DNA of 64,000 nucleotides from Skeletonema tropicum (taxonomy: Eukaryota; Bacillariophyta; Thalassiosirophyceae; Thalassiosirales; Thalassiosiraceae): NCBI GenBank assembly GCA_037178625.1, contig CM074128.1, positions 1,674,001 through 1,738,000 of the forward strand, in the 5' to 3' direction. This document shows positions 1 through 9,828 of the stretch, piece by piece; positions within the stretch are counted from its first letter, which is position 1, and every line of letters begins with the position of its first letter. The notes under the pieces were generated by a model that was not told the DNA's origin, did not search any database, and saw only the letters and a program-made list of their open reading frames with translations. Both the position numbers and the translations under genes were made by a program.

Positions 1-1159
1 AGGGGTAGGACAGGTCTTCCTCGCTGACAACATCACTTCAGGGATCTTAGTGCTAGTGAGCATTATGCTGTGCTCAAGAATTTCTGCAGTTGCAGCTTTT
101 GTTGGCAGTCTTGTCGGAGCAGCTATAGCAGTACTTGTTGGCCAAGACGTGGCTTCTATTGAAAATGGCTTGTACGGCTTCAACTCAAGCCTTATTTTAA
201 CTGCAATGGTCATGTTTTATGTCCCTTCGATTGGATCAGTATCCTTTGGGATAGTTGCAAGTGTGGTTACCGTCTTTATTCAACTTGCACTGAAAGAGAC
301 GATGCGATTGTACGGCCTTCCATTCATGACACTCCCTTTCTGTTTAGCGGCGCTAGCCTTCATTGTGATCCAAGGTACAACTTCAAACGTCATCTCTGTA
401 CCTCTTAGTTCCATGACCACGCCGGAAGATCACTTGAAGAGAGTGAAAAGGCTATCTGCTGGATTTGATCTCTTGTTCCGGGCCATAAGGCCTGCATCGT
501 CTGACTCTACGAAGTCTTTTGTCCGTCGGAAGTTGCTTCTTGGAAGTAATAAACGCGACTCACGTTTAATCACAGCTGCTCTGGATGAAGTGCACGGCGG
601 AGAGGAGAAGGGTATGTTTCGGAAGTGCTTGAAAAAGTTTTCCAGAGATTCTGCAAAGAGAAAGAATAATGATGACGCGTCGAGTGAGGAAAAGGCTTCG
701 TACATGCGCATGTTTTCCTACATTGACGAAGACAACGCACATGTGGTTTCCAAGAGTCAGTTTGACGCGTTTCTCCGTTTTTTCGGATTTGACGATGAAG
801 TTGGACTCGATTTTGCTGTTGAAACTTTTGAATTGATGGATTTGGATGGTTCGGGCGACATTGACCTGGATGAATTTACTGCCTTTGCAATGATCTGTAG
901 AAGTATGCCAGCCATACGCAGCCTTATTGTGAAATTCTTTGATTTCGTTGATGTCAACGGCGATGGAGCCGTGGAAATGTCCGAGCTGGATTCAGCTTGT
1001 GAATATCTGAATCTGCCTTCTATTTCTGACGAAGATCGTGACAGCCTGGAAGCACTCAGCAACGGAGAAGGGGAACTTGAATTTGACACGATTGTGAACT
1101 TTGTCACTATGTTCAAGCTCAAATCCACGATCAGGCAATATCAGAAAAGTCGTGATTAG
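1..1159 (+). CDS. Urea transporter (UT family) fused to C-terminal EF-hands, 5' partial
   Basis: The reading frame is open from base 2, so the gene starts left of the window. The first translated residues (GVGQVFLADN, then SGIL) and the later GLYGFNSSL, LPFMTLPFCLA and PLSSMTTPED match the second repeat of the UT urea channel family in order, with several hydrophobic membrane segments up to about base 400. After a basic linker (bases about 430-690) comes a calcium-binding region: one degenerate EF-hand, then two canonical loops, DLDGSGDIDLDE (near base 840) and DVNGDGAVEMSE (near base 950). UT proteins form passive urea channels. The EF-hand tail suggests Ca2+-dependent gating or targeting, which is inference. 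Urea uptake fits a phytoplankton nitrogen economy. The stop is TAG at 1157-1159. Confidence is high for the family and lower for a regulatory role. Confidence 0.88.
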   Translation, partial: GVGQVFLADNITSGILVLVSIMLCSRISAVAAFVGSLVGAAIAVLVGQDVASIENGLYGFNSSLILTAMVMFYVPSIGSVSFGIVASVVTVFIQLALKETMRLYGLPFMTLPFCLAALAFIVIQGTTSNVISVPLSSMTTPEDHLKRVKRLSAGFDLLFRAIRPASSDSTKSFVRRKLLLGSNKRDSRLITAALDEVHGGEEKGMFRKCLKKFSRDSAKRKNNDDASSEEKASYMRMFSYIDEDNAHVVSKSQFDAFLRFFGFDDEVGLDFAVETFELMDLDGSGDIDLDEFTAFAMICRSMPAIRSLIVKFFDFVDVNGDGAVEMSELDSACEYLNLPSISDEDRDSLEALSNGEGELEFDTIVNFVTMFKLKSTIRQYQKSRD

Positions 1160-1503
1160 GGATGTACTTTCAATGAATCAATGAGGAGCCTAACCTCATC
1201 GAATATATGAGCTTGGGGATTTGAATTGTAGCCAGTCGATGAATATGGAGAGGATTGTGAACATTCTAGGGAAAGAATGTGTAAGAATTTTTGACTTCGA
1301 TGTGCAGCAGTAAGTTAATTAGGCATTCATGTAATCCACTGTTATAACGCAACGTCAAACAAGAGCTTACTATGCTCAATCCCCTCTTGAAGATGTTGTA
1401 GTCAGCAAGGGTAAATAAAGTAGTCAGTACAATTCTTAGTAGAAGATACGGCAATCAATCTTAGAGTTGATGCCATCCTCCTCTTCATGTTTTAGGGCTA
1501 AGT

Positions 1504-2017
1504 GTAGTACCCGAAAGATGGGTAGATACCGGGTGTGGCATACCCATCAAGTACCCACCCGGCGGGTTTTCTGAATGGGTAGATACCGATAAGTACCCAC
1601 CTACCGAGTAGGTGTTAGTTGGACACTGCAGTGGGTACCTACGTTGAAGAGGGAGCAAAAGGAGGCAGCAGGTGATGGACGAGGTGACAGGAGTAATGTA
1701 ACTGTTTATTGAAAGTAAATTCGATGTAGTTTCACTCGAATTGCATACAAAATTCTCTTCCTCTCTAGAGCCGAGATTACCTAGGCCTTTTCGAAACGCT
1801 GAGGACTCAATTTTTGCAGATGATGATCATGAATCCAGGTGCATGTTAAATACTCCCTCGAGGAATGCGTTGGTGCACGTAAAGCTGAGATTGGCATTAC
1901 TACATTATGGAAGATCTATGTAGGTTCCCACACCTATCTACCTACCCTACCCAAAGCGCAGAAAAATGGGGTGGGTATGGGTAGACAGTAGATACCCACA
2001 CCCAACAGAGTACCAAT
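1504..2017. repeat. GGGTA-rich imperfect inverted repeat, possible non-autonomous DNA element
   Basis: The ends of this ~510-bp stretch are rich in GGGTAGATACC, TACCCACC and their complements. The left end reads gtagtacccg then gatgggtagatacc. The right end, read on the minus strand, gives ttggtactctgttgggtg and then gtgggtatctac. Such clustered subterminal motifs resemble those of small hAT-like or MITE-type elements, but I could not define clean terminal repeats or a target duplication. The interior (about 1650-1900) has no convincing gene. Confidence 0.35.
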
Positions 2018-2200
2018 TAGGGGAACACTTTGGATACCAACAACCTACCTATCCAGCTCTATCCAGGCCATCCAGGGAGCATCCAGGGGTAGATATGTCA
2101 CATTGTTTTATTCTTTCCCAACCATCGATCATACCACTACCATAACATGGCGCAATGATGATGATCCTACCAAATCATTATTTCCTTGCAATCCAATAAG

Positions 2201-4081
2201 ATGAGATTGATTCCGCCACTACTGCAGTTAGCCTTTGTTGTTATGTTCCTCTCGCAAGGGATATCATGCTTTACAGCACAAGTCTCAAAGCATTTGAATA
2301 GGCCATCTTCAAAACATCATCGATGGCTTCCAAAAATCCAAACTCGGCTATTTTCCAGCAATGGTGACGGCGACAACATAATACCAATCACTGTCCTGTC
2401 GGGATTTTTAGGTGCTGGAAAGACCTCGTTATTGCAACATATGTTACATGAAAATGAAGGGAAGAAAATAGCCGTCATCGTTAATGATGTTGCCAGTATT
2501 AATATCGACAGCCGCCTGGTGCGTGGTCAAGTCGTCTCGGCTGATGCAGATGAATCTCAGCAAAGTGATGAAGAGGCAACCCCCGCGGGTATGGTTGAAC
2601 TGCAGAACGGATGTGCATGCTGCTCAATTTCGGGCGAATTGCTTAGTTCGGTATCAGAGCTAATGACATTATCAGATCTGAGACAGGAGGATGAAAAATT
2701 CGACCATATAGTTATCGAGATGAGTGGAGTTGCAGAGCCGCGTTCCGTGCGCAATATATTTCAAGAGGCCATGATGTACAATATGCCTCTGATGGATCGG
2801 GTTCGCCTTGATACACTCGTTACAGTTGTGGATTGCAGTACATACGTGGACTATCTGAAATCCAAAAGGCTTGCTGATATAGACGAATCTCCTGAATTGT
2901 ACTACCGTAATGAACAAGAACGGATGAGAACAGAGGAGGAGAACGAAAGTGATTGGTTACAAGGACCACATGACGGGTCATTAGGTGGTGGCGTATGTGA
3001 TTTAATCGTTGAACAAACAGAGGTTGCAGATGTCGTCCTACTGAACAAAGTGGATTTACTTCCAGGCAAACTGGCAGACGTGGAAGAACTCGTGTCAGCA
3101 CTCAATCCTCGAGCAAAAGTTTTAGCAACAAAGTTTGGCAAAATTGAGAAGTTGGACGAGATTTTAGCGTTGACAAAAGGACAAGGAGTGGCAATTGATG
3201 GAGTCGTTGATGATCACAAAGATTTTGTCAGGGCAGCAGATGCACAAAACTGTTCTGACCCAGAATGTACTGATGAATCTCATGGTCATTCTCATTCCCA
3301 CTCGCATGCCAGTCATTCTTCTGAGGAATCATCACCAACAACATGTACGGATCCAGATTGTTCAGATGATACGCACAGCCACGAGCATTCGCACAATCAT
3401 TCTTCCGAAGAATCAACAATATGCACGGATCCAGATTGTTCTGATGAAACGCACAGCCACGAGCATTCGCACAATCATTCTTCCGAAAAGACAACCCATG
3501 CAGGGATTGGAACGTATGTGTTTCGAGCGCGGAGGCCGTTTCATCCAACTCGGTTGATCTCGGTGCTGCAACATTTACCTGTCGTTAGGGGTGTCCCGAA
3601 AGTAGAAGGCCAAAGCGGCACCAGTGCCTTGAATGATAATGATGCTCAAGTGTTTAAGCAAGTATTGCGATCCAAGGGCTTCGCTTGGACCGCCGATTCG
3701 AATGTTAAGGCAAATTATTGGTCTCATTCTGGAAGCTCGTTTGAGATGCAGTGCTTGGGTAGATGGTGGGCTACGTTACCTCAAGATATGTGGCCTGACG
3801 AGGCACGCGACTCAATCCTGTCAGACTTTGACGCTGCTGACCACAGCGATGAAACTGCTGCTAATGGATCCATTATCTCAGTTGGAGATCGTCGACAAGA
3901 GATTGTATTCATTGGCCCAGGCTTGGGATCAGCAGACTCGCAGGCCAAAGTTGAATCTGTGTTGAATTCGTGCTTATTGAATAATGAGGAGTGGGAAGAC
4001 TTCTGTAGCAATTGGAGCAATGAAGCCGCTCTTATGAATGCATATGAGAATAATTTGAATACTCGAATGCTTACCTATTGA
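2201..4081 (+). CDS. CobW/ZNG-family GTP-binding metallochaperone with His-rich metal arms
   Basis: G3E-family GTPase of the CobW/COG0523 (ZNG) group, which delivers metal, usually zinc, to client proteins. Seen: Walker A GFLGAGKTSLL at residues 68-78, the switch stretch VIVNDV, the family-defining C138-A-C140-C141 metal site, EMSGVAEP, the G4 motif NKVDLL, and a C-terminal CobW domain starting near residue 433 (GIGTYVFRARRPFHP). Between the domains (about residues 348-430) are three repeats of the type C-T/S-D-P-x-C-x-D, each followed by a His-Ser-His run. The ATG at 2201 is chosen because it opens a hydrophobic signal segment ending ISC-FTAQ; a Phe right after the cleavage site is a diatom plastid-import feature, so a plastid or secretory location is likely. 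Length is 626 aa; the His-rich insert accounts for much of the excess over simple CobW proteins. Confidence 0.9.
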   Translation: MRLIPPLLQLAFVVMFLSQGISCFTAQVSKHLNRPSSKHHRWLPKIQTRLFSSNGDGDNIIPITVLSGFLGAGKTSLLQHMLHENEGKKIAVIVNDVASINIDSRLVRGQVVSADADESQQSDEEATPAGMVELQNGCACCSISGELLSSVSELMTLSDLRQEDEKFDHIVIEMSGVAEPRSVRNIFQEAMMYNMPLMDRVRLDTLVTVVDCSTYVDYLKSKRLADIDESPELYYRNEQERMRTEEENESDWLQGPHDGSLGGGVCDLIVEQTEVADVVLLNKVDLLPGKLADVEELVSALNPRAKVLATKFGKIEKLDEILALTKGQGVAIDGVVDDHKDFVRAADAQNCSDPECTDESHGHSHSHSHASHSSEESSPTTCTDPDCSDDTHSHEHSHNHSSEESTICTDPDCSDETHSHEHSHNHSSEKTTHAGIGTYVFRARRPFHPTRLISVLQHLPVVRGVPKVEGQSGTSALNDNDAQVFKQVLRSKGFAWTADSNVKANYWSHSGSSFEMQCLGRWWATLPQDMWPDEARDSILSDFDAADHSDETAANGSIISVGDRRQEIVFIGPGLGSADSQAKVESVLNSCLLNNEEWEDFCSNWSNEAALMNAYENNLNTRMLTY

Positions 4082-4386
4082 AAGGATGGAGCTAATAAAG
4101 TAGAAGTAATGACACAAGAGTAAGTACAGTTTGTACCTAACAGTGAAGTTAGAAGTATTGCAGAGTTGACAGCTGTGTTGGTAGTAAGCACGAGAATTTT
4201 CGAGAATGAGCACGTTTTTACTTCGAACTTTTCGTTTTTGAGTCACTTTCGTCATCGCCTCATCACTCTTCTTCTTCATCTTCTTTGAGGAGCAGCCAAG
4301 GCGGCTCTCTAGAGAGAGGCCCACACCACGCCGACGAGTACTTCAAACGCTCCTACGCCAAGGTAATAAGCAAACAGCTACACACC

Positions 4387-5835
4387 ATGAAGATAAGTGG
4401 CATCGGTCTAAGTGCCTTTCTGTTGCTTGAGACAACTTCAGCATTTGTGCCGCATCAGAAACCGATCACTGATACCATTATGCGGTCGACATCTACAGAT
4501 ACAGATAGTTGCCCCCAAACTGGGAACCCTCTGCCGAACCTTCCCATTCCAGATCCTCTGTTGTCTCTTACTCCAGGCACTTGGGCATATGATACAATGT
4601 CACGCAGGCTGAATGAGGAGATTCTACAACGTACCTATGAAGAAAACGAGGAGCAATTCAACTCACCTTCATTTGCAAAAGCATTAGAGCGTTTCAACAA
4701 ACTTCGTTCTGAGTTGGATGACGCTGCCAACACCAAACTGCGCCATTTGGAATTCGAAACTACAGATGGACGATCTGCTGATGTAGTGGCAACGGAAGAG
4801 GCTGAGTGGAAAAGTATTATGCAACCCTACATCGACAATGGTGATACATGGCTGTCTGCTCCGTGGTTGGTCACTGAGTTTTATGCCTATCGCCGCTTAA
4901 TGGAAGCTATTGGTTACTACGACAAATCCAACCCCGACACATACATGTATGATCCATTTTTAATTGCTAAACGTGCTGGACTGCATACTAGCGTGAACTC
5001 GGCTGAAAACATGCTCGAGAAGGTTGTTTCTCTTCCCAACACGAAAGAGGGTGTTGCATTAGCTGCCGCGTTTGCTCTTTGGGGAAATAAGATGGATTTG
5101 TCGATCTGGCCAGCTGATGCAGAGAATTCATCGCTTGATGTGTTTGCCAATATCCTTCATGCTGCCGATGACAACTTACTACATGATGATACTGACTTGT
5201 TGACAGCACGTTGTGAGGTTTTGAGAGAAAGAGGTGACGGAAAAATCGATATCATCGTAGATAATGCTGGCTTTGAATTGGTTACAGATCTAGCTCTTGC
5301 AGACCATTTGGTTGCAAGTGGAGTTGCTCAAGTCGTTACATTCCAACTCAAAGGGCATCCAACGTTCGTATCCGATGCCCTAGAGAAAGATTTGCTTGAA
5401 ACTGTTGAGCACTATGCTTCACTCTCTCCGGAGAAATTCCCGCATGCACATGCAGCTGGTTTAAGATGGCAAAAGTATTTAAATGAAGGGAAATGGGTTT
5501 GCCACGAACACAACTTCTGGTGTCAGCCCAACCCTATGTGGGAAATGCCCAGTCTACTCAGAGCTGATTTGAAAGAGAGATGTGATTTGGCTTTCGTGAA
5601 GGGGGATGCAAATTATAGACGTTTACTTGGTGATAGATACTGGGATTACTCTGCACCCTTTCAAGATGTCGTTGGTTGTTATTTCCCTTGCCCAGTGTGT
5701 TCCTTGCGAACATTGAAGGCGGAGGTTGGATGTGGAATGGACGAGAAGCAAGTTGAGAGAGCAAAATCTCTGGATGACGAATGGATGGTAAACGGACGCT
5801 TCGGAGTTGTTCAAGTGGGCACTGGTGCTGAATAA
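4387..5835 (+). CDS. DUF89/ARMT1-like damage-control phosphatase, plastid-targeted
   Basis: A 482-residue protein of the DUF89 family: metal-dependent damage-control phosphatases, including ARMT1, that hydrolyse aberrant sugar phosphates or related metabolites. Seen: the family signature D292-N-A-G-F-E-L with the following TDLALADHL, then FQLKGHPTFVSDA, NFWCQPNPMWEMP and FVKGDANYRRLLGDRYWD near residue 403; the Asp/Asn of the DNAG motif coordinate the metal in the family. The ATG at 4387 begins a signal peptide that ends in TTSAFVP, the classic diatom ASAFAP-type plastid-import cleavage motif, so import into the complex plastid is well supported. The frame is open upstream of 4387 but has no ATG there. 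Its 3' end faces the dihydroxyacetone kinase gene with only 62 bp between stop codons. Confidence 0.9.
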   Translation: MKISGIGLSAFLLLETTSAFVPHQKPITDTIMRSTSTDTDSCPQTGNPLPNLPIPDPLLSLTPGTWAYDTMSRRLNEEILQRTYEENEEQFNSPSFAKALERFNKLRSELDDAANTKLRHLEFETTDGRSADVVATEEAEWKSIMQPYIDNGDTWLSAPWLVTEFYAYRRLMEAIGYYDKSNPDTYMYDPFLIAKRAGLHTSVNSAENMLEKVVSLPNTKEGVALAAAFALWGNKMDLSIWPADAENSSLDVFANILHAADDNLLHDDTDLLTARCEVLRERGDGKIDIIVDNAGFELVTDLALADHLVASGVAQVVTFQLKGHPTFVSDALEKDLLETVEHYASLSPEKFPHAHAAGLRWQKYLNEGKWVCHEHNFWCQPNPMWEMPSLLRADLKERCDLAFVKGDANYRRLLGDRYWDYSAPFQDVVGCYFPCPVCSLRTLKAEVGCGMDEKQVERAKSLDDEWMVNGRFGVVQVGTGAE

Positions 5836-5897
5836 AGATGGTCATGTAAGAGCAGTAACACAGGCATTATTTAGTTACATTGACTACCATGGTCTTA

Positions 5898-7844
5898 TTA
5901 CACAAAGGCCTTTGCCAATGTTCCGAGCACCAGTGCAACAGCAACGGCGCCAGGGTCTGGTGTGCCCATCAATACTTCCTCCGAGAGATAATTTGAGCGT
6001 CCTGCCTCAGCATTAGTCATAGCTGCCGTAGCATCAGCTCCTTTTTGGGCTGCAATTGCGCAAGCGTGAATATCAGCTCCATCACCGGCTAACATGGCTG
6101 CTGACGCAGGAAACATCGCATCGAGCATGGTTCTCGATCCTTCTTGAGCACCCCCATAGAATGAGACTGCCTCGCAGCCATTGCGAAAGGCTACTGCCAT
6201 ATCTTTGGATGTGATACCGTCTCCAGACACAGACTGCAGTGATGTACTCGCTTTACGGAACATCAACTCAAGCAAAATACCGCTCGATCCACCCATGCTG
6301 GCCGATACTGCATCAGCCAGGTCTGCAAAAGTGTTCACTGGGTTGTCTACACGTATCGATTTTGATTCAAGTCTAGATAAGACTTCCTTGGCTCCGCGTT
6401 GCATTGTGATTCCGCAGTCCCCATCCCCAACGATGGTATCGTATTTTGTAAGAGTTGGTTCAGCATCCGACAAGGCTTGTGCACATTGAGCAAGAACTGC
6501 CTGTGCAACAGTGGAGTAATCATTGATCAGGACTGGTGGTAAGTCTTTTGCAGCATCAGCATTCTTTTCAACAATAACTTCCTCAATTTCAGATTCTGAT
6601 GGACGGCTGCCACTATTGCTCCACACGTCAGCTGCTAACCATCCAGGTGCATCTGTTTTCGCGTCAAACAGATCCAACATCTCCTTGGAAATATCTCCAG
6701 TACATGGCAAAATTGATACAGAAGCCCCTTGCATATCAAAACTAGTCATAAAACTCCCAACCAATACCCTTGTTGCTTTGCATCCAGCCGCTTCCAATTG
6801 TGTTACAAGCGATCTTGTCAATAAAGACATTTCAAAGTTAGACGTCCCTCCAAGATTGTTTACCAATACAATCAGTTCGTCGTTAGGGTTGTAAAGAGGT
6901 ACAATCTTTGAATCAACATCACGCCCATAGCTCTGAATAATACTCAACATCTCCTTTGCAATATCATCGCATGACATAAGTGGGCATTGTCGGATACCAG
7001 CTTCGCCGTGAATTCCTAAACCAATTTCCATCATGGACTCTCCTGCATCATCCGCTAACATTAACCTATCGTTTACCTTGTCAGCTCCGGGAATAGTTAC
7101 CGTGTTGAGTGCGCAGCCTAAACTTCCTACACTATTGGATACAGTCTCTGCAATTTTGGTGACTTCATCTAAATCCAATCCTTTCCCCGCTGCACCGCCA
7201 GCTGCCTTGTGAACAAACACGGTCCCAGCAACACCACGTGCACCAGTGATTCCCTTTTTTCTTTCAATTGCACAATCATCCGCGACAACAACCATTTTCA
7301 CAAGACGCCCTTCTGCATTGGCTAACTCGCAAGCCATACCAAAGTTCAATCGGTCACCTGTATAATTTTTGACAATGAGCAAGCATCCCTTTCCACCCTC
7401 GGAAGCAGGGAGAGTAGAAGCGCGGATAGCAGCAAGGATGGAGCTCACTGACGGACTCGCAAATATCCCACCCAAAATAGCCCCCGATAGCATATTTTCT
7501 CCAATAAAACCTGCATGAGAAGGTTCATGGCCGCTCCCTCCTCCCGATAATAGCGAGACACGAGATTTGTTCGGATGATCATCTTTGTTTTGTGTCGCAA
7601 ACGAAGAGTGTAGAATGACGTGTTGATTGGCAAGTTTGCGCAAATGAGTTGGATATTGAAGTAGCAGACCGTCGATGAATTCATCTACAGAATTGCTTGC
7701 GCTGTTGATAAATTTCTTTGGTTTCATACTGACTGTGGGAGTTGGAGGTGCAAGAGAAGATGGAAGTGCTAGAGTTGAGCTGAGGATTCCCTTATGGAAT
7801 AGGACAAGAAGGTAAGCTGCTGACCGCAAAGTAGCAACTTTCAT
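5898..7844 (-). CDS. DAK: Dihydroxyacetone kinase (ATP-dependent, DhaK-DhaL fusion)
   Basis: A single-chain eukaryotic-type dihydroxyacetone kinase of 648 aa, phosphorylating dihydroxyacetone (or glyceraldehyde) with ATP to feed triose phosphates into glycolysis and glycerol metabolism. DhaK part: SGGGSGHEPSHAG near residues 100-112 and GIHGEAGIR, whose His forms the covalent hemiaminal with substrate in this family. DhaL part: VGDGDCGITMQRGA (Mg-ATP aspartates) and SMGGSSGIL. The first in-frame ATG is at 7844; the few codons upstream lack an ATG. The N-terminus (AAYLLVLF, then STLALPSS) is hydrophobic and may be a signal sequence, unlike cytosolic homologues; this is inference. The gene is convergent with the DUF89 gene and divergent from the HSF gene. 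Confidence 0.93.
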   Translation of the reverse strand: MKVATLRSAAYLLVLFHKGILSSTLALPSSLAPPTPTVSMKPKKFINSASNSVDEFIDGLLLQYPTHLRKLANQHVILHSSFATQNKDDHPNKSRVSLLSGGGSGHEPSHAGFIGENMLSGAILGGIFASPSVSSILAAIRASTLPASEGGKGCLLIVKNYTGDRLNFGMACELANAEGRLVKMVVVADDCAIERKKGITGARGVAGTVFVHKAAGGAAGKGLDLDEVTKIAETVSNSVGSLGCALNTVTIPGADKVNDRLMLADDAGESMMEIGLGIHGEAGIRQCPLMSCDDIAKEMLSIIQSYGRDVDSKIVPLYNPNDELIVLVNNLGGTSNFEMSLLTRSLVTQLEAAGCKATRVLVGSFMTSFDMQGASVSILPCTGDISKEMLDLFDAKTDAPGWLAADVWSNSGSRPSESEIEEVIVEKNADAAKDLPPVLINDYSTVAQAVLAQCAQALSDAEPTLTKYDTIVGDGDCGITMQRGAKEVLSRLESKSIRVDNPVNTFADLADAVSASMGGSSGILLELMFRKASTSLQSVSGDGITSKDMAVAFRNGCEAVSFYGGAQEGSRTMLDAMFPASAAMLAGDGADIHACAIAAQKGADATAAMTNAEAGRSNYLSEEVLMGTPDPGAVAVALVLGTLAKAFV

Positions 7845-8805
7845 TCTATTTATTTGATCAATGATCAATCCAAAATTTCACGCAAACTTATTACTCCGAG
7901 GATCTATCTTGTCATTTCGACAACATTTCGACAGCATGATACAAAATTTGCAAAATCACTGTGAATGTGAAAAAATAGATTCCAATGACGTCACAGTCCA
8001 CGTCGCCGTGTACGTATGTAAGCGCAATACTAATAGTCTAGTAGTGTCGTTGAATACTTGTAGAGACACTTCTAGGTAGGCTAGAGACTTGAACAGCTGG
8101 CGTGGCTTTTTTCTCATTTTCAAAATGCCTTTGTGATCTGTTCTTCAATAGATCTTTTTCACAAGATAAATAAGTGATTAGTTTAGGATGGTATTCAGGA
8201 GATCTTTTGCTTCAACACCTCAGTGAGATACGGCCAAGGGTGAGCTTGACCTAGATCTCGTCTGGTCTCGACCCGTGTTCAGAATCTAGAAAGTGCGTAT
8301 GTAGCTCTATCTTTTGCACTTGAAGGATCGTACTGTTTCAAGATGTAAGTGCTGAATGTATGAACTTGTGCAATAGGCTATTTGCAAAACATGGTCTGAG
8401 CTGTTTTACAGTTGACTTTGAGTACCGTATTCGAGTAGGGAGAATTCGTTACTCCACAGAATATGACGCCATCTCAAATTATTACTGTTTCCTATGTTGA
8501 GTTTCTTTAGGAGGAAGCGAACAACTGGGAAAGAACGGAGCTGTCAAAAACTGTCACCATCGCCGTTCTTGTTGCGTTAGTTAAACAAAAATACGACTAC
8601 ACACAAGCTGTGTTTTTGTGCGTGGTGGCTTACCACGGTGTCTGCCACGCCGAGACCACGTTCACAGTTCCCATTAAAAATCTCACTTTTTGCTTCGGCA
8701 CGCACTAACTACATCGCCAGGAGACGACGACACCAGTGCAATCATATCTTTCATAACTACGCCCTCACAAGCTACCATCTTTGCTACCAGCTTTGCTACC
8801 AAATC
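7845..8805. promoter_or_regulatory. Divergent promoter region between DAK and HSF-like genes
   Basis: This 960-bp gap must hold both promoters. It contains a perfect palindrome TGACGTCA at 7986-7993, the core bZIP/CRE-type site; TGACGT-type elements have been reported as CO2/cAMP-responsive in diatoms. It lies about 140 bp upstream of the DAK start. The 8164-8201 stretch is a dispersed repeat (listed separately). I see no gene here. Confidence 0.45.
8164..8201. repeat. 38-bp dispersed repeat, copy 1
   Basis: Exact 38-bp match to 17593-17630, beginning agataaataagtg and ending gtattcaggag. The flanks do not match. It is probably the conserved end of a degraded mobile element; see copy 2, where it adjoins a poly-T run. 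Confidence 0.7.
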
Positions 8806-9828
8806 ATGTTTGCTCAACCTTCCTCTACCTCTAGGCGCGTCTCCCAAGACGAGATTTACGAAGTTCCAGAAGTCTCTGCACTTGTCCTCCCTGCAACCAT
8901 CGAGTGTGGGGATCTCTTGGATGATGCGCCGGATTGCTCGGGTGCCACCGTTGTCTCAGCTTGTTCCGATGAGGAGCTGTTGATAAACGCACCACTCTCC
9001 GATGCTCCCTTCTCGCCAAGGAGCCGAAGCAGAAAGTCACCATCCTCGTCTTCGTCGGGTTCATCATCACTCGGATCCAGCGATCCCATCAGCCACCCTG
9101 TCCCAGAGTTTCTCTGTCACCTCTTCACCATGCTTCGTGATGAATCTATCGATCATTACATCTCGTGGGAAGTGCCATTTGAAGACGAACCCGATCATTT
9201 GGGTGGTGGTCTCCGTGGCATCGGTAAGATTGTGGTTCTTGACCCTGAATCTCTTCAAGATCATGTCTTGGGCAACTACTATCGCCACTCCAAGTATGCT
9301 AGTTTCCAAAGACAGCTTAACTACTTTGGGTTCAAGAAGAGATTGCACAACGGGAAGAAGGGCAAGTTGAGCCCCTGCAGTTACATCCACGAGGGGCTCA
9401 CTGCCGACGTCGAAAGTCTTCTTGGGCTCAAGAGACGCCCTCCAGCTAAGAAGCGCATCAGCGTTGATGAACCAGAAGATGTCCCTAGTCATGACGAAAA
9501 GGCCAGCAAGAGGTCTAAGAAGAGGAGACGTACTGAAAAGAAGTCCAAGAAAACATCATCTAGCAAAAGCGATCATGCTGTGAAACATGAAGTCACTGTA
9601 TCTAATGATCCTGTGTATGTGCAGGCTGAAGAATATCCGGAACCACCAAAAGCAGAGTCAAAACCACAAACTCAAGCTCCAACATCTCTTAAGGAGTTGC
9701 TAAGTACATCTTTGCCACCATCAGACGTCCTCTTCGATGATGCAGAGGGTGTCCGGGGGACTGATAATGGTTTGACTTATTTTCACGATGTGGATAATGC
9801 CCTTGTGAATTTGGCTATGTTTTACTAG
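8806..9828 (+). CDS. Heat-shock-factor-type DNA-binding transcription factor
   Basis: The HSF DNA-binding domain spans about residues 99-205. Visible landmarks are PEFLCHLFTMLRDE, ISWEVPFEDE, the helix GNYYRHSKYASFQRQLNYF followed by GFKKR, and a later YIHEGL. The family is nuclear and binds GAA-repeat heat-shock elements; HSF-type factors are greatly expanded in diatoms. Before the domain is an acidic then Ser-rich region (about residues 75-92); after it is a strongly basic stretch (KRSKKRRRTEKKSKK) that looks like a nuclear localisation signal. I see no long hydrophobic-repeat oligomerisation domain, unlike animal HSF1. The start is the first ATG in the frame (8806), giving 340 aa. It is divergent from DAK. 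Confidence 0.9.
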   Translation: MFAQPSSTSRRVSQDEIYEVPEVSALVLPATIECGDLLDDAPDCSGATVVSACSDEELLINAPLSDAPFSPRSRSRKSPSSSSSGSSSLGSSDPISHPVPEFLCHLFTMLRDESIDHYISWEVPFEDEPDHLGGGLRGIGKIVVLDPESLQDHVLGNYYRHSKYASFQRQLNYFGFKKRLHNGKKGKLSPCSYIHEGLTADVESLLGLKRRPPAKKRISVDEPEDVPSHDEKASKRSKKRRRTEKKSKKTSSSKSDHAVKHEVTVSNDPVYVQAEEYPEPPKAESKPQTQAPTSLKELLSTSLPPSDVLFDDAEGVRGTDNGLTYFHDVDNALVNLAMFY

